A stretch of DNA of 53,473 nt from Gammaproteobacteria bacterium (GTDB lineage Bacteria; Pseudomonadota; Gammaproteobacteria; Ga0077554; Ga007554), in assembly GCA_005240065.1 (NCBI GenBank), contig SBBG01000127.1, forward strand, positions 1 through 53,473, in the 5' to 3' direction. Positions 34,669-42,677 of this stretch are shown piece by piece. Below the pieces are notes generated by a model. The model saw only the letters and a program-made list of their open reading frames with translations, was not told the origin of the DNA and ran no database searches. The position numbers and the translations under genes were made by a program. How positions within the stretch are numbered: position 1 is the stretch's first letter; every line of letters begins with the position of its first letter.

Positions 34669-36147
34669 GTGTTCGCATCCCAGATAACAACACCTTCCGG
34701 CGCGGAATCCGCGACACGCTCGCAGCACGTTTACCGCCACATCGGGATCGGCGTGGCGGCCTTGACCTTGGCCGGGGGCATCTGGTTCGGATTACCGGAA
34801 CTGAGCGCCCACGCCCGCTGGGCCTTTATCATTTTTGGCCTGGCGGTGATCGGCTGGTGTTTCACCAGCATCAACGACACCTATATCGCGCTGGCCGCGG
34901 CGCTCGCCCCAGGCGTGATCGGCATCGATACGCCAAACGGGTTTTTCGAAGGCTTGGGCGATTCCATGATCTGGCTGCTGCTCGCGGCATTCATGATCGC
35001 CGCGGCGGTGAACGCCTCGGGTTTGTCGCAGCGGCTGACCATGGCTGTGGCGAAGGGCGCGCACTCGATCAAACATCTGTTCTTCGGCTTGACCGCCATC
35101 ATGCTGGTCACCGCCTTCGTCATCCCGTCGACCTCCGGCCGCGCCGCATTGATGATACCCGTGTTCATGGCGCTGAGCGCGGCGATCGGCAACCCGCGCA
35201 TCACCAGGGCGCTCGCCTTGCTCTTCCCCACCGTGATCCTGCTATCGGCGATCGCTTCCCTGTTCGGCGCGGGCGCGCATCTGGTGATGACCGGGATGCT
35301 GTGGAACATGACCGGCGAGCGCATCGGCTTTGGCGAGTGGATGATGTTGGGCCTGCCCTTCGCGCTGGTGAGTTGTTTCGTATCGGCGTGGGTCATTTTG
35401 CGATTATTCCTCACACCCGAAGAACGCAATCAGCCGCTCACGCCGGGGTTGACGGGCGATGTCGTCAAGGGCGCGGGAGCATTGAGCCCTCAGGAACGTT
35501 ACATGCTGATCATGGTAACCGCACTGGTGACGCTATGGGCGACCGAATCCCTGCACGGCATGAACAGCACGCTGGTGGCGGTGGTCGGCGCCCTGGCGGT
35601 CACCGCGCCGAGGTTTGGTGTGATTTCCTTCGCCGCAGCGATAAAGAAGGTCGAGTGGAATCTGCTCATCTTCATGGCCGCCACTCTGGCGCTGGGAGAG
35701 TTGCTGGTCGAATCGGGCGGCGCGAAATGGCTGGCGGAAAATGCTTTCGCGATGTTGCAAGGCGGCGCCGCATCATCCGCATGGCCGGTGATCTCGGTGG
35801 TCGCGCTGGTGTCACTGCTCTCGCATCTGCTGATCACATCGCGCACGGCGCGCTCCTCGGTGCTCGTCCCTATCGTCGTGCTGTTGGCCGTATCGCTCGG
35901 TTACGACCCCGCCGGCTTGGCATTTCTGTCCACGGTGGCGGCAGGTTTTTGCCTGACGCTCATGGTCAGCGCCAAGCCCGTCACAATGTTCAGTCAACTC
36001 GACATACCAACCTATACGCAACAGGATTTGTTACGCCTGAGCGCCATCTTGTTGCCCATCCATTTCGGCCTGCTAGTCGTTTTCGCCTTTCTGGTATGGC
36101 CGCTTCTGGGGCTGGATTTCACCGCCCAAACCACTCCCAAACCTTAA
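34669..36147 (+). CDS. SLC13/DASS-family transporter
   Basis: 492 residues with 11-13 membrane helices. Motifs such as FVIPSTSGRAALMIPVFMAL and LITSRTARSSVLVPIVVLL fit the divalent-anion:sodium symporter family, including the paired SNT-like substrate hairpins in altered form. I chose GTG 34669, which stands 8 nt after AAGGAGG; a GTG at 34660 overlaps that ribosome site. The glycerate kinase gene follows 17 bp later, so glycerate or a related organic acid is the likely cargo. That assignment rests on gene position. Confidence 0.82.
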   Translation: MFASQITTPSGAESATRSQHVYRHIGIGVAALTLAGGIWFGLPELSAHARWAFIIFGLAVIGWCFTSINDTYIALAAALAPGVIGIDTPNGFFEGLGDSMIWLLLAAFMIAAAVNASGLSQRLTMAVAKGAHSIKHLFFGLTAIMLVTAFVIPSTSGRAALMIPVFMALSAAIGNPRITRALALLFPTVILLSAIASLFGAGAHLVMTGMLWNMTGERIGFGEWMMLGLPFALVSCFVSAWVILRLFLTPEERNQPLTPGLTGDVVKGAGALSPQERYMLIMVTALVTLWATESLHGMNSTLVAVVGALAVTAPRFGVISFAAAIKKVEWNLLIFMAATLALGELLVESGGAKWLAENAFAMLQGGAASSAWPVISVVALVSLLSHLLITSRTARSSVLVPIVVLLAVSLGYDPAGLAFLSTVAAGFCLTLMVSAKPVTMFSQLDIPTYTQQDLLRLSAILLPIHFGLLVVFAFLVWPLLGLDFTAQTTPKP

Positions 36148-36164
36148 TCCAAGGAGGAATCCCC

Positions 36165-37352
36165 ATGTCTCTAAATATTCTGATCGCACCGTCCGGCTTC
36201 AAGGAAAGTCTGGGCGCCGATGAAGTCACGGACAATATCGCCGCCGGCATCTTGCGCGTCTTGCCCGATGCCGAAATCATGAAAGCGCCGCTGGTGGATG
36301 GCGGCGAAGGCTTCACCAAGGCACTGGTGAACGCGACGGGCGGCACCTTGCATCGCGCCACCGTCATCGGACCAGTTGGACAGCTCGTGGAATCTCATTA
36401 TGGTTTTCTTGGCGGCGACGGCCCCAAAACCGCAGTACTTGAAATGGCGGCCGCCGCCGGCCTGCGGCTGGTGCCGCGCGACATGCGTGACCCTTTGTGC
36501 ACCACGACCTATGGCGTGGGTCAACTGATCAAGGCGGCGCTCGATGGCGGTGCGCGACGGCTGTTGATCGGCTGCGGCGATTCGGGCACCAACGATGGCG
36601 GCGCCGGCATGGCCCAGGCGCTGGGCGTGCGCCTTCTGGACGCCGGCGGCATGTCGATCGGGCGCGGCGGCGGCGAACTGGCGCGCCTGGCGAGCATCGA
36701 TCCGTCAGGCCGTGATCCACGGCTGAACGAGGTAACGATCGACGTGGCCTGCAACTGGCATAATCTGTTGTGTGGGCCAAACGGCGTGGCAAGGGTATTC
36801 GGGCCGCAAAAAGGGGCCTCCGCAGAGACGGTGGAGACCTTGGCCAGGGCGCTGGACCGCTATGCGGCGGTCATAGAAAAAACCGCCGCAATCGACGTGC
36901 GCGAGATGCCCGGCGGCGGCGCTTCGGGAGGATTGGGGGCGGGTTTGCATGCCCTGCTGGGCGCCCGCCTGCATCCACGCTACAACATCGTGATGCAATA
37001 TCTCGAACTGGACAACCTGCTGGAACGCGCCGATCTGGTATTCACTGCGGAAGGGGCAATTGATTGCCAGACGCCGCGCGGGAAGATTCCGGCGGAAGTG
37101 GCGCGGCGCGCCAAGCGTTTCGGCCTGCCTGTGATCGCCTTGGCGGGGACGATCGGCACCGAGGCGAAGATCAATTTCGCCCACGGCATCGACGCCTACG
37201 CCAGTATCCTAGAATCCCCCTGCACACTGACCGAGGCCATCGAAAACGCCCCCCGGCTGCTACAGGACGTTACCGAGCGTGTCATGCGTCTGATTCTGAT
37301 CGGCCCCAGCGTCTTTGCCCATCCGCCGAGACAGACACCACTTGCGGCGTGA
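36165..37352 (+). CDS. Glycerate kinase (type I, GlxK/GarK-like)
   Basis: A 395-residue protein that phosphorylates glycerate. It begins LNILIAPSGFKESLGADEVT and contains VDGGEGFTKALV, GCGDSGTNDGGAGMAQALG and GGGASGGLGAGLHALLG, all typical of the GarK family. AAGGAGG precedes ATG 36165 by 7 nt. A much longer open frame running through the transporter gene is an artefact of high GC. Coupling to the SLC13 gene suggests uptake and use of glycerate as a C3 source, under the adjacent two-component system. Confidence 0.92.
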   Translation: MSLNILIAPSGFKESLGADEVTDNIAAGILRVLPDAEIMKAPLVDGGEGFTKALVNATGGTLHRATVIGPVGQLVESHYGFLGGDGPKTAVLEMAAAAGLRLVPRDMRDPLCTTTYGVGQLIKAALDGGARRLLIGCGDSGTNDGGAGMAQALGVRLLDAGGMSIGRGGGELARLASIDPSGRDPRLNEVTIDVACNWHNLLCGPNGVARVFGPQKGASAETVETLARALDRYAAVIEKTAAIDVREMPGGGASGGLGAGLHALLGARLHPRYNIVMQYLELDNLLERADLVFTAEGAIDCQTPRGKIPAEVARRAKRFGLPVIALAGTIGTEAKINFAHGIDAYASILESPCTLTEAIENAPRLLQDVTERVMRLILIGPSVFAHPPRQTPLAA

Positions 37353-37425
37353 ATGGCGGGGAGGTGACGCTTCCAGTGTAAGTCTTCCCGGAAACTTCCT
37401 TATTTCCAACCCCTCTTTTCCGTTC

Positions 37426-37453
37426 GGCCAGGCAAAAACATTTTTGCCTGGCC
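37426..37453. repeat. Perfect 13-bp inverted repeat (hairpin) after the glycerate kinase gene
   Basis: GGCCAGGCAAAAA and TTTTTGCCTGGCC are exact complements separated by CA. The T-run is inside the stem, so it is not a standard intrinsic terminator, but it could stabilise or end the upstream transcript. The rest of the 37353-37711 spacer is AT-rich and holds the promoter described next. Confidence 0.6.
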
Positions 37454-37574
37454 CCCTCGGCTTCGATGAACAAGACATTCATCGCGGAATAATTCTTTCT
37501 TCATGACTTCTTAAGTATAACTTCGCCTTTCTGTCATTTTTCCCGCCTTTAATGATTTTGTTTTCGCAAGGTAC

Positions 37575-37609
37575 TTGACTCAGGTAATTTTTGGGATTAA
37601 ATTCCCAAA
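37575..37609 (+). promoter_or_regulatory. Candidate promoter with overlapping operator for the P-loop/ABC operon
   Basis: TTGACT (37575-37580) and TAAATT (37598-37603) are 17 bp apart. The inverted repeat TTTGGGATTAAATTCCCAAA (37590-37609; 7-bp arms, 6-bp spacer) covers the -10 box. This is a classic position for a repressor site. The coding sequence starts about 100 nt downstream. Confidence 0.5.
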
Positions 37610-37711
37610 CAATAGAGGGAGGAAGATAACTAAAGTGCTCTTCCACAAAACGCCACCTTTGAAAATTGTTTTACCCATGGAATGTCCATAACCCAAGTAA
37701 AGGAGATCACG

Positions 37712-38770
37712 ATGAACATCTTACCCATCAGCCAGTCCCGTCTTTTGAGCGCCAAAATTTCCTATACCCCGCGCAACGTGAAACTCGGGTCGGCGGTAAA
37801 CCTGTTGACCGGCACCGGCGTCACCCCGCAGGCGGGCGACCTGGTGCTGGCGCGCGTGGAAAAAATCGGCCAGCATGCCGGACTGGAATTGACCAATGGC
37901 CGCCGCGCCGCGCTGTTCGCCGGTGACGAGATCGTGGTGTGCTATGGCAATCGCTACGCGCCCGATCAATTCGAAGCCGAGGTGCCGGGCGATCTGGCGG
38001 AGTGTCATCTGGTGGCGGCGGGCGGCATCGCGGCGCAGGCCTTGTCCTGGCACGCCAGCATGAAATCACCGACCGTCATCGCCCCTATCGGTCTACTGGC
38101 GAACGACCAAGGTCATCGCATCAACCTGTCTTGCGCGGCGCTGGAGAAATCGAGCCATCCGCAGTCCTTGCCTTACACGCTGGCCGTGGTCGGCACGGCG
38201 ATGAATGCCGGCAAGACCACCACGGCGGCGAATCTGATCCGCGGGCTGAGCAATGCCGGGCTGCGGGTGGGGGCCGCCAAGGTGACGGGTACCGGCTCGG
38301 GCAAGGACATCTGGTTCATGGGCGACGCCGGGGCGCGTCTTGCGCTCGATTTCACCGACGCCGGTTTCCCTTCCACCTTCCGCTCGTCACCGGCCGAGGT
38401 AGCGGGCATTCTTGACACTTTGACCCGCCACCTGGCGAAAGCCGGAATGGATGTAATCGTGCTGGAAGTGGCGGACGGTCTGTATCAAGCCGAGACGGCG
38501 GCGCTGCTGGATTCTCCGGTGTTCAGCAAAACCGTGGATGGCGTGATCTTCGCGGCGGGCGACGCGATGGGCGCCGCGGCCGGAGTGTCATGGCTGCGTA
38601 GCAAGGGTCTGCCGGTGCACGCCGTGAGCGGTTTGCTGACGGCTTCTCCGCTGGCGATCACCGAGGCCGCCAGCGCGACGGGCCTGCCGGTGTATGACAA
38701 GCGCATGCTGCGCGATGCCGCGATCTTGAGCGATCTCGGCGTGTGCTCCAGAATCGCGGCATCCGCCTGA
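37712..38770 (+). CDS. P-loop NTPase-like protein of unknown function (DUF1611-like)
   Basis: 352 residues. Residues 1-140 form a beta-rich N-terminal region I do not recognise. From about 158, LAVVGTAMNAGKTTTAANLI is an unusual Walker A, followed by AAKVTGTGSGKD and MDVIVLEVADGLYQAE, a layout like DUF1611, MobB or dethiobiotin-synthetase P-loop folds. It has no membrane segment or signal peptide. AAAGGAG lies 7 nt before ATG 37712. Its stop overlaps the ABC exporter start in TGATG, so translation is coupled. A role in nucleotide-dependent modification or loading of the exported substrate can only be guessed. Confidence 0.6.
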   Translation: MNILPISQSRLLSAKISYTPRNVKLGSAVNLLTGTGVTPQAGDLVLARVEKIGQHAGLELTNGRRAALFAGDEIVVCYGNRYAPDQFEAEVPGDLAECHLVAAGGIAAQALSWHASMKSPTVIAPIGLLANDQGHRINLSCAALEKSSHPQSLPYTLAVVGTAMNAGKTTTAANLIRGLSNAGLRVGAAKVTGTGSGKDIWFMGDAGARLALDFTDAGFPSTFRSSPAEVAGILDTLTRHLAKAGMDVIVLEVADGLYQAETAALLDSPVFSKTVDGVIFAAGDAMGAAAGVSWLRSKGLPVHAVSGLLTASPLAITEAASATGLPVYDKRMLRDAAILSDLGVCSRIAASA

Positions 38771-40476
38771 TGAACATCCCGCACACACTCGAAGGGCGCC
38801 GCCGCACCCTGTTCGCCCGCCTGGTCGGCAACGGACTGGCCCAGGCGGGAGCGGCAGTGGGCACGGCGTGGCTGGTCAAATGGGTGTTCGACCACATGCT
38901 CGCGCCGGGATCTTCCACGCCCGTCGCCATGGTGATCTGGGCGGCGGCCGGATTCGCCGCGGCGGCGGGTATCATCGCCTGGTTACGCCTGATGGAACGT
39001 GTCGACGCCGAGCGCCTGGGACAGGATTACGCGGCCGATGTCCGCATGGCGCTGTATGACCGCCTCGGTTCGATGGCGCCCCGCGCATTGCAGAAACGCA
39101 GCCACGGCGGCGTGGCGCTGCGCTTCGTCGGGGACATGACGGCGTTGCGACGCTGGGTGAGCCTGGGGTTGGCGCGACTGAGCGTGGCGGGCATGATGAC
39201 GGTAGCGGCCTTGGCGGCGCTGGCATTGATCCATTGGCCGCTGGCGCTGGCCATCGGCATGGTGCTTTGCGCCGGCGCCTCGGTCGCGCTCAGCCTGGGT
39301 GAGCGCCTGCGCATGGCGGCGCGCGAATCGCGGCGGCGTCTTTCCCATCTGGCCACGAACGTCAACGAGAAGGTGGCGACCATGGCGGTCGTGCAGATGT
39401 TCGGCCAGTCCGGCCGGGAACGCGAGCGCATGGCGCGTCAGGGCCGGCGTCTTCAGGAGGCGATGGTAGACAAGGCGCGCGTCGCCGGCAAGATCCTGGC
39501 CGTCACCGAAGCCACGGCGGCACTCGCATCGGCGGCGGCGCTGCTGCTGGGGGTGTTCGAAGTGGAGGCTGGGCGGGCCAGCATCGGCACGGTAGTGGCG
39601 GCCATGACCATCGTCGGAATATTGATGCCCCCGCTGCGCGATCTGGGACGCGTCCAGGAATATTGGCACGGGGCGCGAGTGTCGCGGGAAAAATTGCAGG
39701 AATTCCTTGACGCCCCCTCGCTGGTGGCGGAGGCGCCCGATGCGCCGGACCTTCGTTTGGGCGCAGGCCGCCTGGAATTCGATGCGGTAAGCGTGGCGGG
39801 AACATTGGAAGGGATCATCGCGACGGTGCAACCGAATACCGTGGTGACCGTGGTCGGCCCCAACGGCGCGGGCAAATCGACCCTGCTGTCCCTGGCGGCG
39901 CGCCTGATCGACCCCGAACGAGGCGCGGTACGCCTGGACGGCCAGGATCTGGCCGGGCACAGCCTGGCTTCGGTGCGTCGCGCGGTGGGTATGACGGGAC
40001 CTGATCTACCCCTGCTGCGCGGCACGGTGGAGAAAAACCTGCTCTATCGCTGGCCGGATGCACCGGCACAGGAAATCGCCCGGGTGTGGGCCTTGTGCGG
40101 CATCGACGAAGTGCTTGCGGACTTGCCGGAAGGCGCGAAAACCCGCGTCGCGGAAGGCGGCGTGGGTCTGTCGGCGGGGCAGCGTCAGCGCATCGCCCTG
40201 GCCCGCGCTCTGCTTGGCAATCCCCCCTTGCTGTTGCTCGACGAAGTCGACGCCAATCTCGACCCGAAGGCCAACGCGGTGGTGGACCGGGCGCTGGCCG
40301 GGTATCGCGGCACGATCCTGCGCGTCAGCCACCGGCTGGATCATGTGCGGAACGCCGACGTCGTCTGGTACCTGGCGGACGGACAGATACTGGAAGCCGG
40401 CCCCCCGGCAAAGGTATTGTCCGGCGATGGCCCGACCGCGCGATTCTTCCGCACCGGTCTGGCGGTGGCAAGTTGA
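38770..40476 (+). CDS. ABC exporter, fused membrane and ATPase domains, atypical Q-loop
   Basis: 568 residues. An exporter-type membrane domain of about six helices (20-300) is followed by an ATP-binding cassette. Walker A is VGPNGAGKST near 365, the signature LSAGQRQRIALARALL near 466, Walker B with catalytic Glu LLLLDEVDANLD near 487, and the switch His is in ILRVSHRLD near 519. The position of the Q-loop glutamine (GMTGPDLPLLRGTV) holds proline, and the usual aromatic A-loop residue is not evident. It would act as a homodimer or with an unseen partner. The start overlaps the preceding stop. The hydrolase gene overlaps its own stop. Confidence 0.87.
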   Translation: MNIPHTLEGRRRTLFARLVGNGLAQAGAAVGTAWLVKWVFDHMLAPGSSTPVAMVIWAAAGFAAAAGIIAWLRLMERVDAERLGQDYAADVRMALYDRLGSMAPRALQKRSHGGVALRFVGDMTALRRWVSLGLARLSVAGMMTVAALAALALIHWPLALAIGMVLCAGASVALSLGERLRMAARESRRRLSHLATNVNEKVATMAVVQMFGQSGRERERMARQGRRLQEAMVDKARVAGKILAVTEATAALASAAALLLGVFEVEAGRASIGTVVAAMTIVGILMPPLRDLGRVQEYWHGARVSREKLQEFLDAPSLVAEAPDAPDLRLGAGRLEFDAVSVAGTLEGIIATVQPNTVVTVVGPNGAGKSTLLSLAARLIDPERGAVRLDGQDLAGHSLASVRRAVGMTGPDLPLLRGTVEKNLLYRWPDAPAQEIARVWALCGIDEVLADLPEGAKTRVAEGGVGLSAGQRQRIALARALLGNPPLLLLDEVDANLDPKANAVVDRALAGYRGTILRVSHRLDHVRNADVVWYLADGQILEAGPPAKVLSGDGPTARFFRTGLAVAS

Positions 40477-41354
40477 AAAAATTCATCTCAGGGATAATCG
40501 CAATGCTTGCACATGCCGCCTCTGTCATGGCTGTGGAAACGGCCGTTCAGGACATCACACCGGACCCCAGCGTGGTATCGCGCCGGACGCTGCCAGATGA
40601 TCCTGGCCAGAGTTATTTTATCTATGTCCCGCGCCACGGCGGCGACAAGGCGCCGATTTTCGTCACCGTACACGGCATCTCGCGCAATGCGCGCGAACAC
40701 GCCGAGCGCTTCGCGCCTCTTGCTGAACGCTACGGCGCGGTATTGATCGCGCCGTATTTTTCAAAAGATCGCTTTCCCGATTACCAGCGGCTGGGGCGCA
40801 AAGGAAAAGGCGAGCGCGCGGACAGCGTGCTGGATCGCATCGTCGCCGACGTGGGCCGGCTGACTGGCGCCCGCACCTACAAGTTATACTTGTTCGGTTA
40901 TTCCGGGGGAGCACAATTCGTGCATCGGTACACTTTGGCGCACCCCGAACGCGTCGCGGGGCTGGTCCTGGGCGCGCCCGGCTGGTACACCTTTCCCGAC
41001 CCCGCGCTGAAATACCCCCAGGGTATCGGACCTTCCAAGCGCCTGCCGGACGTCGTGTTCGATCCGGCCCGTTTTCTCACGATACCCACCTGCGTGCTGG
41101 TGGGCGAACGGGATGTGCGGCAGGACAAAGCCTTGAACAAGGCGACGGCCATCGAACGACAGCAGGGAATAACGCGCCTGGAACGCGGCGAGCACTGGAT
41201 CGCCGCGATGACACGCGCCGCCCAGGCGCAGGGCTTCAAGACATCCTATACATTTCACACCCTCCCCCGCTCCCGCCACTCCTTCACGCAGAGCATGACA
41301 CGGGGCGGCATGGGGGAGCGCGTTTTTGATTGTCTGTTTGGAGAAAAAAAGTGA
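40473..41354 (+). CDS. Secreted alpha/beta hydrolase
   Basis: 293 residues from TTG 40473, which overlaps the ABC exporter stop in TTGA and follows GGTGG. This start yields a clean signal peptide (MKKFISGIIAMLAHAASVMA) that no ATG start in the frame provides so well. The mature protein has VTVHGISRNAREHAERFAPL (oxyanion side), the nucleophile elbow GYSGG with Ser144, and a late histidine in PRSRHSFTQ. It resembles poly-hydroxyalkanoate-depolymerase-like or feruloyl-type esterases, but the substrate is unknown. It is part of the P-loop/ABC/porin module. Confidence 0.8.
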   Translation: MKKFISGIIAMLAHAASVMAVETAVQDITPDPSVVSRRTLPDDPGQSYFIYVPRHGGDKAPIFVTVHGISRNAREHAERFAPLAERYGAVLIAPYFSKDRFPDYQRLGRKGKGERADSVLDRIVADVGRLTGARTYKLYLFGYSGGAQFVHRYTLAHPERVAGLVLGAPGWYTFPDPALKYPQGIGPSKRLPDVVFDPARFLTIPTCVLVGERDVRQDKALNKATAIERQQGITRLERGEHWIAAMTRAAQAQGFKTSYTFHTLPRSRHSFTQSMTRGGMGERVFDCLFGEKK

Positions 41355-41368
41355 AAAACTTGCCTGGC

Positions 41369-41438
41369 GTAGGGTGCGTCTCACGCACCATCTGTGCGGT
41401 GCGTGAGACGCACCCTATGAAACACCGGGTAATGACGA
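41369..41438. repeat. Copy 7 of the palindromic repeat, reaching into the porin gene
   Basis: The core 41369-41418 has 21-nt arms that match at 20 positions, ending CGCACCCTAT instead of CCCTAC. The flank GAAACACCGGGTAATGACGA (41419-41438) matches the right arm of copy 2 (21672-21692) almost base for base. Confidence 0.8.
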
Positions 41439-42559
41439 CCTGCTGGATCGCCACGGCCCTGGCCGTCACTGTTGCCACACCTGCCTTGGGGAAAGAAACC
41501 CCGCCCTTCACCTTCAAGCTCGGCGGACAGGTGATGTACGACGCCGCGTGGTATCAGGGTGATGGCGCATTGAAGACACAGACGGAAGGCTATACCCACG
41601 ACACCGGATTCCGCCGCGTGCGCCTGTCCGCGCGGGGAAGCGTGTATGGCGACTGGAATTACAACGTCACCTTGAGTTTCGCCGATACTCTCAACAATAT
41701 CAGCGACGCCGATCCCGCCGGCATCCGGCAAGCGTTTGTTTCTTATTCGGGATGGAAGGGCATCAAGGTCAAAGCCGGGCAATTCATCGAACCCTTCGGC
41801 CTGGAATCATCCACCAGCTCCCGCATCACCACGTTCATGGAACGCGGTCTGCCTTATGCGTTTTCCCCGGGCAGAAGCCTGGGCGCCAGCGTCTCCACCG
41901 CTCCCGTCAAAGGGCTGTACATGGAGGCCGGGATTTTCAAGGAAGACCTGCACTCGGCCGGAAATCTCGACCAGGCGTTCACCGGCCGCATCGCCTACGC
42001 CCCCATCGACACGAAGGGCTGGCTGGTGCATCTTGGCGCAGGGGCGAGCCACCGCCTTCCAGGTGACGGCACGGTGCGATACCGCACGCCCCCCGAAGCG
42101 GACATGGCGCCAAACTGGTTCAGCTCGGGGACGATCAGGAACGTCGACGATATTCTGCTCACCGGACTGGAAGCCGCCACGGTCATCGGACCGTTTTCCT
42201 TGCAGGGAGAATATATGCGCTCCCGCGTTGATCGCAACAACGGCAGACCGGAGCGAAACCTCGACGGCTACTACGTCTATGCCAGTTGGTTCCTCACCGG
42301 CGAATCGCGTCCCTACCGCGACGGCCGGTTCACGGCCATCGACCCCCAAGGCCGCTGGGGCGCCTGGGAATTGGCCGCACGCAACAGCGCCATCGACGAT
42401 GGCAACGGCCACCGCCTGAACGACATCACACTCGGCCTCAACTGGTACATCAACCAGCACCTGCGGCTGATGGCCAACTACGTGCGCGCCGTCTACGACA
42501 GAGTCTCAGCGCAAGGCAACGCCGACATCTTTCAAGTGCGCGGCCAGGTGGATTTTTAG
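41417..42559 (+). CDS. OprP/OprO-type outer-membrane porin
   Basis: 380 residues. Signal peptide MKHRVMTTCWIATALAV...ALG is followed by a barrel starting FKLGGQVMYDAAWY. GFRRVRLSARGSVYGDWNYN and VKAGQFIEPFGLESSTSS fit the phosphate-selective porin family, and the protein ends in phenylalanine. Anion passage is a family property; specificity cannot be read. The start ATG and the first seven or eight codons come from repeat copy 7. ATG 41432 is an alternative start but lacks the basic signal-peptide N-region. It lies 62 bp after the hydrolase stop, with a strong hairpin between, so it may or may not share that transcript. Confidence 0.85.
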   Translation: MKHRVMTTCWIATALAVTVATPALGKETPPFTFKLGGQVMYDAAWYQGDGALKTQTEGYTHDTGFRRVRLSARGSVYGDWNYNVTLSFADTLNNISDADPAGIRQAFVSYSGWKGIKVKAGQFIEPFGLESSTSSRITTFMERGLPYAFSPGRSLGASVSTAPVKGLYMEAGIFKEDLHSAGNLDQAFTGRIAYAPIDTKGWLVHLGAGASHRLPGDGTVRYRTPPEADMAPNWFSSGTIRNVDDILLTGLEAATVIGPFSLQGEYMRSRVDRNNGRPERNLDGYYVYASWFLTGESRPYRDGRFTAIDPQGRWGAWELAARNSAIDDGNGHRLNDITLGLNWYINQHLRLMANYVRAVYDRVSAQGNADIFQVRGQVDF

Positions 42560-42574
42560 ATTAAACTCCCGAAT

Positions 42575-42669
42575 GTAGGATACGTCTCACGCACCACTGA
42601 CGGATGGTGCGTGAGACGCGCCCTACATGGGGAAATAAAGCTGGAAAAGCAGATGAATTTGATTGCCGA
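42575..42669. repeat. Copy 8 of the palindromic repeat, with terminal arm
   Basis: The core GTAGGATACG...CCCTAC (42575-42626) is followed by an arm AAAGCTGGAAAAGCAGATGA and ATTTGATTGCC, the reverse complement of the left arm of copies 2 and 4. It lies between convergent porin and DMT exporter genes. Confidence 0.75.
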
Positions 42670-42677
42670 CAGGGTTC

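Noticed and set aside
34857-37352. An 831-codon open frame covering the SLC13 and glycerate kinase genes
   Set aside because: Only its last 395 codons have family motifs. The upstream part is a low-complexity Arg-rich shadow of the transporter gene, and a strong ribosome site marks the true start at 36165.
37426-37453. The 13-bp inverted repeat as an intrinsic terminator
   Set aside because: The T-run is inside the stem and C-rich sequence follows, unlike a standard terminator. It is kept as a hairpin only.
40086-40472. N-terminal extension of the alpha/beta hydrolase frame
   Set aside because: It lies within the ABC exporter gene in another frame and is Arg-rich. TTG 40473 gives a signal peptide and a ribosome site.
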